The notes beneath the pieces are model-generated. The model was not told the DNA's origin. It was given only the letters and a program-made list of their open reading frames with translations, and made no database searches. Made by a program: the position numbers and the translations under genes. Shown piece after piece: positions 55,605 to 64,000 of a DNA stretch of 64,000 bases (positions are counted from its first letter, which is position 1; every line of letters begins with the position of its first letter). Source of the stretch: Paragonimus westermani (lineage: Eukaryota > Platyhelminthes > Trematoda > Plagiorchiida > Troglotrematidae); assembly GCA_008508345.1 (NCBI GenBank), contig QNGE01000847.1, positions 1 through 64,000 on the forward strand. Reading direction: 5' to 3'.

Positions 55605-57884
55605 ATGTGGTATGACCTCTGCGGACGTGGTTTCTCCGTAACGATCTGTATTTTTGGAATTTTCACAATACCTGCCTTACTCGGCAGTGAATATAATTGC
55701 CATGTTAGTTCTCCTGAAGGCGGAGCCAGATTATGGTTGTCTGATACTGACCAGTGGCTTGATGATCAGATCTTCGAGTCGTGCCCGAGAAATGCTACCC
55801 AATTAACCATTCAGGAAGTCACTCATGGCGTCAAAAGAATTCTGAAGAGGAAAGTGTTCTTTCTTGAAAAATTGCCGCATTTACAAACGTTAAAATTTCA
55901 AATTTCAAATTTGTCGTTTGAACTAGGCCCCAAAGTTGGTTTGGGTGTGTCAGCGCTCCGGTCCATATGGTTGTCTCATTGTGGCTTATTGTACGTTCCC
56001 CTTGGAGCATTTCAAGGCTTGGTTGATCTCCAAACTTTGGATTTGAGCGGTAACTATCTCGCCGAATTGCCACCAGATCTGTTTGCATACAGTCCCCTGT
56101 TGAGAGCTGTTAATGCTTCTCACAATTCAATCGCCTTCCTACCAAAGTTGGCTCCTACTCCTGTTTATGACAAGTATCGCGTAATCGATGTGTCTGGCAA
56201 TCCGATTGATCGCAGTTGCATCAATTCTTACTTGTTGAGGCAATTGGATTTCCAAGGTTTCCCTGAGTATGTTACTGAAGTGCAACCATGTGAACCCATT
56301 TTTACCGCTCATTTGGAAACGAGTATGGTCGAACCCAAGAACGGTTCTTCCTCCCTGTTCATTTTAAACAGTCATTCATTGATTCTCAGCTGCACAGTGT
56401 CGACCACTTTACCGGTGTCAATTTTCTGGATTTCCCCTATTGGTGTCATACCTTCTCCAGATTTCTCTCAGAGTAATAGTACTCACATCTATTCTTATAC
56501 GGTACAACCGTTGTTTGCACCCACTACCTTACGTATCACCTTGCGTGCGAATGAGACCGAACCTACCCTCGTCGGTACCTTCTTTATTGAGAACATGAGA
56601 GGTCACCTTTCCGGAGATTGGTATTGTGTCGCCAGATCTCCCATCGGCCTATCTGTTTCTGCGCACTTAGCCATTCAGGTTGTTTCAAGTATGTATTACT
56701 CCCGCATATACTATTTCTCATTGTGTTATGGATATGGAGCTATGGCTGTTCTTTTACTGGTGGGCATCATTGGTGGAACGATCCGTTACTGTAGTGAAAC
56801 CCATTGCCTGCGACGACCTCAACCACCGTTCGCTTACGGTGGGAAAACTTTTATTGGTGTCATCCCCGTACCGGCGGTAGATGAGGACAGTCTGGATGGA
56901 AGACCCATGGCTGGGAACACTAGTTATGATATCGCCGAGAGTTCTGTTCGGTATATATCTGCTGGTCAGTTGTGTAACGTTTGCAAGAAACTCCCAACTT
57001 ACTGGTTTTGTTTGGAATGTAAAGCTGTTCACTTCGTGGAGGCTGTCCGTCGCTTCAACCGAGAGGATCTGCCCGGTTCCGCAAGAGATCTACCAGTTGG
57101 TATACTCAATGCAGACGGTGAAATTAAACTGGATGCCAATAATTTGTCGCCTGCTCGACCTCAGTGGAGTAAGGTAGACAGTTTGACTTGTTCGGATCTA
57201 AAGCCAACAGATTCTGAAGCTCATCGTCCGTTGATTGATCGCCGCGAATCTAATGTGCAAGAATCACGAGAAGCGACTTCCGGGAGAGAATCAAACAGTG
57301 TGTCTCAACAGAAAGCTTTTGTTTATGTGCGGTCTGGTGGCTGTGTGATCAGGATACAAGCTGGCCTGTTATCTACCGACGAAACTTCTGCAACGGATGA
57401 CGTTTCGGTGATAACTGATGCTATATGTTGCCATTCAAAACCCCGACCGAATAGTACCGATGTGAAACTAGTTGTTTCGAATGAAAAATTGGCCGAAGAA
57501 TATCGTGACGCATTGGCAGATTTGGCCCGTGCTGTAGAGAGCCCAGATCCAGCTCATTTTCGTGAACATTTAGAAGAGTTTCGGTCTAGATTGCGGCGTG
57601 ATGTTGGGCATGGAGTCAAGGTCCTGAGGGGAGAATTTCAGGGACTACGAGAAAAATCTGCGAAAGGTGTGGCTAGTCTGCGAAACCAGAGTTCAGCTGC
57701 TGCGCAGCGTATGCGAGCTGGATTCTCTCACGGAGTTGAACAAGTCAAGGGTGGTATGCGGAGCATGGCAGAATTGTGTGGTGCGTCTGGAACCATAGGA
57801 CAGACCATCTCAGTTATAAGTGTGTACGTAGATGAAACAGATCAAACTAAGAAAGAGCGCCTTATTTCGGATTTTACTTTTTAA
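55605..57884 (+). CDS. LRR-Ig single-pass transmembrane receptor
   Basis: An uninterrupted 759-codon frame, the only convincing host gene. Start: the ATG at 55605 directly follows an in-frame TAG and opens with a signal peptide (about 1-28). Then: Cys-containing N-cap (C32, C60); four to five LRRs (about 90-200; SIWLSHCGLLYVP, TLDLSGNYLAELP); C-cap (C205, C229); one Ig domain (C263, W275, GDWYC with C341); transmembrane helix about 376-394 (AMAVLLLVGIIGGTI); a 365-residue cytoplasmic tail. Six N-glycosylation sequons (63, 102, 170, 246, 291, 316) lie before the membrane segment. The tail has a CxxC-x8-CxxC cluster (C457, C460, C469, C472), a Ser-rich linker, long amphipathic helices (625-725) and a C-terminal FTF that fits a class II PDZ ligand. 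LRR-Ig-TM architecture is that of Kekkon/LRIG-type cell-surface proteins, which act in adhesion or growth-factor signalling; the tail matches none that I know. Confidence 0.93.
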   Translation: MWYDLCGRGFSVTICIFGIFTIPALLGSEYNCHVSSPEGGARLWLSDTDQWLDDQIFESCPRNATQLTIQEVTHGVKRILKRKVFFLEKLPHLQTLKFQISNLSFELGPKVGLGVSALRSIWLSHCGLLYVPLGAFQGLVDLQTLDLSGNYLAELPPDLFAYSPLLRAVNASHNSIAFLPKLAPTPVYDKYRVIDVSGNPIDRSCINSYLLRQLDFQGFPEYVTEVQPCEPIFTAHLETSMVEPKNGSSSLFILNSHSLILSCTVSTTLPVSIFWISPIGVIPSPDFSQSNSTHIYSYTVQPLFAPTTLRITLRANETEPTLVGTFFIENMRGHLSGDWYCVARSPIGLSVSAHLAIQVVSSMYYSRIYYFSLCYGYGAMAVLLLVGIIGGTIRYCSETHCLRRPQPPFAYGGKTFIGVIPVPAVDEDSLDGRPMAGNTSYDIAESSVRYISAGQLCNVCKKLPTYWFCLECKAVHFVEAVRRFNREDLPGSARDLPVGILNADGEIKLDANNLSPARPQWSKVDSLTCSDLKPTDSEAHRPLIDRRESNVQESREATSGRESNSVSQQKAFVYVRSGGCVIRIQAGLLSTDETSATDDVSVITDAICCHSKPRPNSTDVKLVVSNEKLAEEYRDALADLARAVESPDPAHFREHLEEFRSRLRRDVGHGVKVLRGEFQGLREKSAKGVASLRNQSSAAAQRMRAGFSHGVEQVKGGMRSMAELCGASGTIGQTISVISVYVDETDQTKKERLISDFTF

Positions 57885-58251
57885 TGATTTTCTCAAACGG
57901 CTTTAACGTTGTACAGACTATTCAGGTTGGTGGAGTAGCTGTGTTAACTTTTCCCTGTCGTCTACGGAATACTTTGAGACATTGAGCTACTGTATCTGTG
58001 AATATTTTTTTTCACTTACCCAACAGAACCATCCTATACACTTGTGATAATGTATATTAGACATTATTCCATAGTCTGTTCTGTTTTATTAACAAAGTAA
58101 TGTTGAATATATGATCAGAATGAATCCATTGTACGTTATATTTAGGACTATTTCTAAGCAGTCGTTCACGTTTTCCAGCGGTGTAAAACCATTTACTGTT
58201 TTTTAAATAATCGGATTTGGCGGAGTTTATAACGTGTTTGATGAATGCAGC

Positions 58252-58257
58252 AATAAA
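58252..58257 (+). other. Candidate poly(A) signal of the receptor gene
   Basis: AATAAA 368 bp after the stop codon, the first perfect plus-strand match I noticed in the 3' flank. It would give a 3' UTR of about 390 bases. Confidence 0.4.
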
Positions 58258-59629
58258 TGTCCCCATCCTATACGCTTACGAATTCAGTAACGTGATGTAC
58301 AACCCTATGGAGGTGACTGCTCCGCTGTGTCCCGTCCAATGTGGTTATGTTCGGCAGGACGGAGATGGTCATCATTATGGTCCCCTATCAGTTCATTGCG
58401 CAAGCCTGGACACTACGTCAACGCGGCAGTTTTATTTGTTTGTGTTGTATTCAGAAGCTTGGCGTAGTTTTTTACACCTGCGCAACTTGCATCACTTATC
58501 AATATTCACTGTGTTCTGAGGCTAAGTAACCCCCCAAAGTCGTGTGACCTAGACTGGCGGTTCATTGGTTTCCGTTGGCGTCCCTCGGTGTAATTTTTTA
58601 TCCTGTTTTTCCGCATGCCAAACTTGGACCGGGGGTTCCCAGTGGGGTTCATCAGCACGGCTTTTTCCGCGATATGAACAGCGAAGGGACATAGGCGGTC
58701 ACCGTCCCCGTGGCAATAGCACCATCCAGTTGCCATCAGTTTTGTGCTCTATGTCACCTATCAAATTTTCCGTGCGCATTCAGATGACCTTTGCCGTCCG
58801 CTGCTGGGATAACTGCGACTGCGCGCCGAACGTAGGCTCTTTTTAGCCCATATTAGTTGTAAACATCGTGCGCATCGTTTTGTCTGGCGCCTTGTCTGAA
58901 TTATACCGGCTGCCAAATAGACCACGTAGGTGTTATCGGTAGGACTTTTGCCCTTACTGGGGCAGATACTTGGATTCAGTTCGTCCTCGTACGTTTTAAC
59001 GTTGACGGGCATCAACCCTATCAATCACGACGATTGGCTGTCGAGAAACTTGTCGAGGCAATGGTAGAGTGGGTGTAACAAGCTAGCCTAGAATGGGCGC
59101 TCAGCAGTTCTAGCCCCGAAGATCCCAGCAGTTGCTGGATGCGATTCTCACAGGCCTCTCAGGCAGCAGGTACTACATAATGCGATAGTGCGTGTTAGCC
59201 AAACATTTACCCTCAAGAAAGCTGTCGGAAGTCTCGTGGAATATGTATTCAAATGACAGTGAATGGTTCATACGTTCAGGAGAGACATCCGTAAGAAGTC
59301 CTGACCCAACCTACTCACTGAGCTTGACGCTTAGCTAACTGGAGAAGTCAGCGGAGTCGAAACCGTTTTTGATCTGAGAAGTACTAACACCCATCAGGCT
59401 CGCCTGTATCTCTGGTCTTTTGCGTCCATCAGCAGAATTATCAGCGAGGCAGATAGCAACCTTACTCATGTAAGCCCGAAAGGCCGGGCCACGGAACACA
59501 TTATTTGGGAGCCACTTTCGCTGGCTCTCTGCTCCTACCACGTTACATCTGCAAGCTTCCAATATAATACCCTAGTCAGTATATTCAGGGTCACCCACCA
59601 CAGCTGAGTTCCTCAGTTAAGTCTGAGCT
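58258..59629. other. No recognisable gene
   Basis: Two plus frames at 58217-58529 overlap and encode hydrophobic sequence without a known domain. Around 59280-59330 a phrase like RRDIRKK recalls the RTE linker, so the right part may be decayed RTE continuing into 59630. Confidence 0.35.
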
Positions 59630-60235
59630 GTTAAATGCAACAGGCCTGTTGGCCCAGATGAACCCATGCCGGCGATTGTCAAAGAAAATGGATAGCAGTT
59701 AGCGGATGCATTGAACCAGTTGTTTCAACTGGTGCAGATGATGGTGAACATCCCTCTCAGCTGGGATCAATCGACAACAGCTCCCATAGTCAGGGAAGGA
59801 ATCCGAGACTCCTGTGAAGACAGTACAGGGGTTAGCCTAACTCCAGCCATAGGTGGGGCTATGGAACCCATCAGATTTCGTCGACCAACCGCAACCCGAG
59901 AGGCAGACATTAAGAAAGGGCGAATAATGTCTCGTTTTGGACGAGATTCTTCTGCTCATCTGTTCACTTATCGCTAGATTATGGGGTTGCGTCATATGTA
60001 ACGGCGGACAACACTTACTGTTTCGCTCGATCGCAAGATTGCGTTCAATTTAATTGATTGATCTGCACTTTTAGTGCCAATTAAATGCAGGGACATACTG
60101 GCCAAGTGTGTGAACATACTGTTGACGCTTTATTGCCGTACTTCAACACAGTTTAAGGCTTGCGGTGAACTTCGTGCCAGCTTCAACACAAAGATTGGCA
60201 TACGGCAAGGATATCTCCTCTCCCTCTTTTTGTTG
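59630..60235 (+). pseudogene. RTE-type LINE copy C2, RT fragment
   Basis: The plus strand carries, in shifting frames, PVGPDEPMPAIVKENG, LNQLFQLVQMMVNIPLSWDQ with TTAPIVREGIRDSCED and GVSLTPAI, and further on GIRQGYLLSLFL-type motif B. These match RTE copy C1 (GPDDLMSAAFKEGG, SIVVSVFKKGIRGSWE, GISLTPVI) at corresponding places. Multiple stops. Inactive. Confidence 0.65.
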
Positions 60236-60473
60236 ACCTAAATGTAATCCTTTAGCTAAATTGTTTGTCTGTGGGATACTTCTAAGCTGAACACTATCCA
60301 CTCTTGATCGCGGCCTTCGCATTGAGGTAAGTCTTTCGGCTAATCCGCTTCGAAATGGAGCACCGACTCGAGTTCCGCTTTTAAAGCTCATCGGCTGTGC
60401 ATCTCTAACCTTGTGTGAACGGTGCTCACCTCTCACGATCAGTTTGAAAGGAGAAAAGACAGAATCGCTCTAT

Positions 60474-60720
60474 TCACTTCATTGGATAACCCTGTGATTG
60501 GGACTGTAACTTCATAATTGAGAAGTCCTTATTACAAGACATATCGCTAACAGGAATCCAACCTACTAATTTGGATGCGACCGTTGTGCTGAGAGCTATG
60601 CCTACTTTAGTCTGACTGGTGTCGGTGGCCGTGGAGTCACCCTGAATGTATAGATAGTATCGAATAGATAGTGCGAATGTCGTCGATTCCATACGCTGAC
60701 TACCGCGCTGGATTCTAGTC
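60474..60720 (-). pseudogene. RTE-type endonuclease fragment, opposite orientation
   Basis: Minus frame with YYIPGTRIQRGSQRM and QTKVGIALSTTVASKLVGWI then PVSD. The VGIALS...A..L+GW.PVS pattern is that of RTE endonucleases. It points the other way from the RT fragment at 59630-60235, so the two are not one insertion. 60721-60840 shows nothing. Confidence 0.5.
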
Positions 60721-60840
60721 CCTGGAATGTAGTAGACATTGACGTTAAGATAGTCTAACCACCCGCGCAAGATTGGCCTGTTGACTTGTCTGTTTCGGAA
60801 TGGGAACGTTGAAGGATAGGACCTATTGGGACAGTGTCGC

Positions 60841-61390
60841 TATTGTAGTGGATTGTCAGGTCGGAGGTGCGAGTTTTCGAACGCTCGGCCGAATACCTCA
60901 ACGCGGGGGGAGGTACGTTCGGAAGCTTGCTGCGATCGAATCAAGAACAACGTGCGCGGCCGGGTGAGTCATCGCTCGACTGGATCAGACCAACGGGCGA
61001 GGTAGGGCAGGCGAAATACGACAGACGGCCAGATGGGAGGCGTGGTTTTTTCAACATTTAGAGGAACATCTCGACACGATGTTGGAATACGGTCAAGGCC
61101 AACATTGGGTGGATGGCGGACAGCACGAGCAGCCGGACGAGCCATCGCGCAACGAAATCGGACAAGCCGACGAGGAATGGCAAGCGGAAACCCTCCCCCC
61201 CGATAGAAGGCGCCGATCACACACGTAAACCGGTCAGAAGTGCACACGACGTGAGAACGGAAACCCGGGGGGGTGTTTTGGGTTGGAATTATGACTCATA
61301 AACGAGAGAGCGCGCGTTGCATGTGACTGGCGATTTGGACAATAAAGATTGTGCTTTGTTGGACGCCTTCTCGCTACAATATGAATGATG
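60841..61390 (+). repeat. SINE-like repeat S, copy 2 (longest)
   Basis: The left 200 bp match copy 1 at 50541. B-box-like GAGTTTTCGAACGC at 60871-60884. The right end, GGACAATAAAGATTGTGC through ACGCC and CTCGCTACAAT (61336-61385), also occurs at 49743-49790. AATAAA lies 40 bp before the end, and with a length of about 545 bp a solo LTR is the alternative to a SINE. Single-N joints 49742, 50727 and 62185 all fall in or at copies of it. Confidence 0.55.
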
Positions 61391-62184
61391 GGACCAGAAT
61401 GGTCAGTTACTGCTTCCCAGATAATCCTTTGCCAGATCCAAAAATGCCTCTCGGAATGGCGTCGGGACATAGCAGGGTCCTTTATGTAGATCACCTTCAA
61501 ATTCAAAACTGAGAGCACTCTTTTGGACTGATTGCGGAACCGAAGACGTATCACACTGTCGGAACTCGTCAACAGTTAATCTTGTTTCCAGAAAGAACCT
61601 GCCATCTGTGTGGTAACCACAGTGACCTAGTTCTTCTTTCACTTCACTTATTGATCAACCATGGCGTTGGCTTACCCAGCATAGAAAATGGCGGAACTGT
61701 GAAGATTATACAGAATTGTAATAATTATTTTTGGTGCGCTGTTTATTGGTTTCTTTGTCGGAATGCTTTCATCAGGTCAGCGTACACTACCATTGGGAAG
61801 GTACTTAGATGAGTAAAGAACGTACGTCCGTGCATTTGTCAATCTCCACTCTCGCAAAGACCTCCGGTTGTCAGTCCAAGGGGAGTTACAACGCGCTTGC
61901 ACGCCCAGGGATCTGACTCGCTGATGCGGAGGATAGTAGCGAACCCCCGGTGTTTGACCACAATTTTGACCTTCAGTTGGTGTATATTCATACAGCTAGT
62001 CGCGTCGACAACGCAAGAGTCCATCAGCACTTTGTCGAGAAATATGCAGGTTCGCGACCGATAACGGAGTTTATGAGGATGCACAGTCTTTGCCAGTTAG
62101 ATCACGTACTCTGTGTGCCAACAAAGCCAATGCCGCACACTGTTGCTCAGTGCGGCCGCTGACGATTGAATGAAACCTCAAAGC
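61346..62184 (+). repeat. 839-bp exact duplication, copy 1
   Basis: Identical, as far as I can read, to 62186-63024, the two joined by one N. It starts inside repeat S and carries a minus frame of 79 codons (61642-61403) and others of similar size, none with a recognisable domain. Confidence 0.95.
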
Positions 62185-62185
62185 N

Positions 62186-63024
62186 AGATTGTGCTTTGTT
62201 GGACGCCTTCTCGCTACAATATGAATGATGGGACCAGAATGGTCAGTTACTGCTTCCCAGATAATCCTTTGCCAGATCCAAAAATGCCTCTCGGAATGGC
62301 GTCGGGACATAGCAGGGTCCTTTATGTAGATCACCTTCAAATTCAAAACTGAGAGCACTCTTTTGGACTGATTGCGGAACCGAAGACGTATCACACTGTC
62401 GGAACTCGTCAACAGTTAATCTTGTTTCCAGAAAGAACCTGCCATCTGTGTGGTAACCACAGTGACCTAGTTCTTCTTTCACTTCACTTATTGATCAACC
62501 ATGGCGTTGGCTTACCCAGCATAGAAAATGGCGGAACTGTGAAGATTATACAGAATTGTAATAATTATTTTTGGTGCGCTGTTTATTGGTTTCTTTGTCG
62601 GAATGCTTTCATCAGGTCAGCGTACACTACCATTGGGAAGGTACTTAGATGAGTAAAGAACGTACGTCCGTGCATTTGTCAATCTCCACTCTCGCAAAGA
62701 CCTCCGGTTGTCAGTCCAAGGGGAGTTACAACGCGCTTGCACGCCCAGGGATCTGACTCGCTGATGCGGAGGATAGTAGCGAACCCCCGGTGTTTGACCA
62801 CAATTTTGACCTTCAGTTGGTGTATATTCATACAGCTAGTCGCGTCGACAACGCAAGAGTCCATCAGCACTTTGTCGAGAAATATGCAGGTTCGCGACCG
62901 ATAACGGAGTTTATGAGGATGCACAGTCTTTGCCAGTTAGATCACGTACTCTGTGTGCCAACAAAGCCAATGCCGCACACTGTTGCTCAGTGCGGCCGCT
63001 GACGATTGAATGAAACCTCAAAGC
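62186..63024 (+). repeat. 839-bp exact duplication, copy 2
   Basis: Second copy; continues into unique sequence at 63025. Exact identity plus the N joint points to unmerged overlapping contigs. 63025-63439 has no recognisable feature. Confidence 0.95.
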
Positions 63025-63439
63025 TTCCAGGAGATGAGGTTGTCATGGACTGTGAAAACCTTGACTGTTCCGCCTTTTAAGGCTGATGGGTACCGCCTAC
63101 CAAGTTGGGGGATCCGCGTTTGCCGACATCGCTGACTGGAGGCGCTCTTGGACAGCCATTGGCAGGCCTGTATCTACAAGGTTGTTAACTCCTCTTCACG
63201 AGCCTTCTTTGTATTTACCCACCTTTCTTTCATGCCTTTGTACCTGTCTGTTAATCTGCTAACTGTTGTCTGGACCATCGGTAACCCGAGTATTGATACG
63301 CCTCAAAGTTGATAACGGTAATTGTTATCACAATATGATGGTTCTTTGGCATCAGCACTGTTTTAACTATCCAACGGTTGCATTTATTGATACCAGATGA
63401 CTGTTTTTGAGTTTGTCGCTCTGTAAAATCGCTTTCTTC

Positions 63440-63760
63440 CTAAAGGAGTTTCGTGCAATTCTCAGTCTTGTTTGTGTGCTCAGTATGCAGACAAGGTGTT
63501 TGTGCACAATTAACTCGGATATTGACTGGTGTTTATCAAGAGTGTCCACTACTCCGTTTCTTGATTAACTTTGTCACAAACGACATTTCGGAAGGTGCCC
63601 TCAGAACGTCCAATTTTTTCGTGGTATATTTCCCCCCCAGTACGATGCTGATTGACGTAAGATATACGGATGATATTTGTCCTTTTAGGTTCCTTGCCGA
63701 AGGTATGTAGTCCACGTTGAACAAATTGAATGGACTTCCTTCACCCAATGTTTAGAGTCC
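63440..63760 (+). pseudogene. RTE-type LINE copy C3, RT palm fragment
   Basis: Frame 63453-63710 carries LTGVYQECPLLRFLINFVTN, a worn GVRQGCPLSPFLFNFV motif B, and VRYTDDICPF, the active site with YTDD for YADD. This is the RT part that copy C1 at 23130 lacks. Sequence to the window end may continue the 3' part of the element in broken frames, for example WPNSVHEPICLLFN. Confidence 0.65.
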
Positions 63761-64000
63761 AACTTCTTTAATGAGGTGTTCCCGCTCCGATCTTCTTTGC
63801 TGTAGGTGGCCCAATTCAGTTCATGAACCGATTTGCCTATTGTTTAACAGATAACTCGTGATATTGTGGAAAGTCTGTCAGGGAAAATAGCGAACGCGTT
63901 TGTTGTCTTTCTCCATCTATCTGTCGCACCCATAAGACATCTGATTGTCTTTTTAAGGAAGGGTTCCGCTTTGTCCCATTGTTCGGAAACGCCACCCGTT

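Noticed and set aside
60841..60915. tRNA gene
   Set aside because: Only a B-box-like motif with an insertion; no cloverleaf with acceptor stem could be drawn.
61582..61812. CHLC...H...H in a plus ORF as a C2H2 finger
   Set aside because: Spacing between ligands is off by one and no second finger or conserved hydrophobics follow.
1..64000. CRISPR arrays, operons or bacterial genes
   Set aside because: No regularly spaced short repeats and no bacterial gene organisation; all evidence is eukaryotic.

Overview
The window is eukaryotic, repeat-dominated DNA. The long pol-like reading frames all belong to retroelement or DNA-transposon families, the only convincing host gene encodes a signal peptide-LRR-Ig-transmembrane receptor, and candidate splice sites occur. 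The mix of CR1/Jockey-type and RTE-type LINEs, Ty3/gypsy and BEL/Pao elements and a Mutator-like transposase is what is known from flatworm genomes, especially flukes. A platyhelminth source is my inference from element families; the species cannot be named from the sequence.

Layout. 1-10440: a CR1/Jockey-type LINE (family A, copy A1, minus strand) whose 3' UTR was split by a young, nearly intact 4.54 kb Ty3/gypsy element (736-5275; 306-bp LTRs about 1.3% different, 4-bp target duplication CTAC). 10860-16420: fragments of the same LINE family's 3' end. 16.4-21.6 kb: nothing recognisable. 21.6-26.9 kb: a decayed BEL/Pao element (minus) interrupted by an RTE LINE that carries a 678-base assembly gap. 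26.9-30.1 kb: nothing recognisable. 30.1-32.0 kb: front half of a decayed Ty3/gypsy element. 32.5-37.7 kb: a second BEL/Pao element (minus) with domains in order but dead active sites, flanked by directly repeated segments that may be its LTRs. 38.2-40.2 kb: a Mutator-like transposase pseudogene with a DNA-binding zinc region, a likely 46-bp intron and a PHD-like tail. 40.4-43.2 kb: a 1.42 kb tandem duplication with an AT microsatellite, an LTR-like piece and a helically phased CCCTAA/TTAGGG minisatellite. 44.1-45.8 kb: two candidate host exons on the minus strand. 45.8-49.5 kb: LINE family A copy A3 (plus). 51.4-52.8 kb: back half of a Ty3/gypsy element. 52.8-55.1 kb: a second CR1-type LINE (family B). 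55605-57884: the intact LRR-Ig receptor gene. 59.6-63.8 kb: RTE fragments in both orientations, a SINE-like repeat and an exact 839-bp duplication joined by one N.

The elements form a layered record: young gypsy inside older LINE, RTE inside older BEL/Pao, complementary halves of gypsy elements 20 kb apart. Several apparent tandem duplications sit at single-N joints and are probably assembly artefacts. I found no rRNA, tRNA or CRISPR. I cannot demonstrate a wholly new system; the best leads are the receptor with its unusual cytoplasmic tail, the phased telomere-like minisatellite and a hammerhead-like core in the inverted repeat at 66-257.
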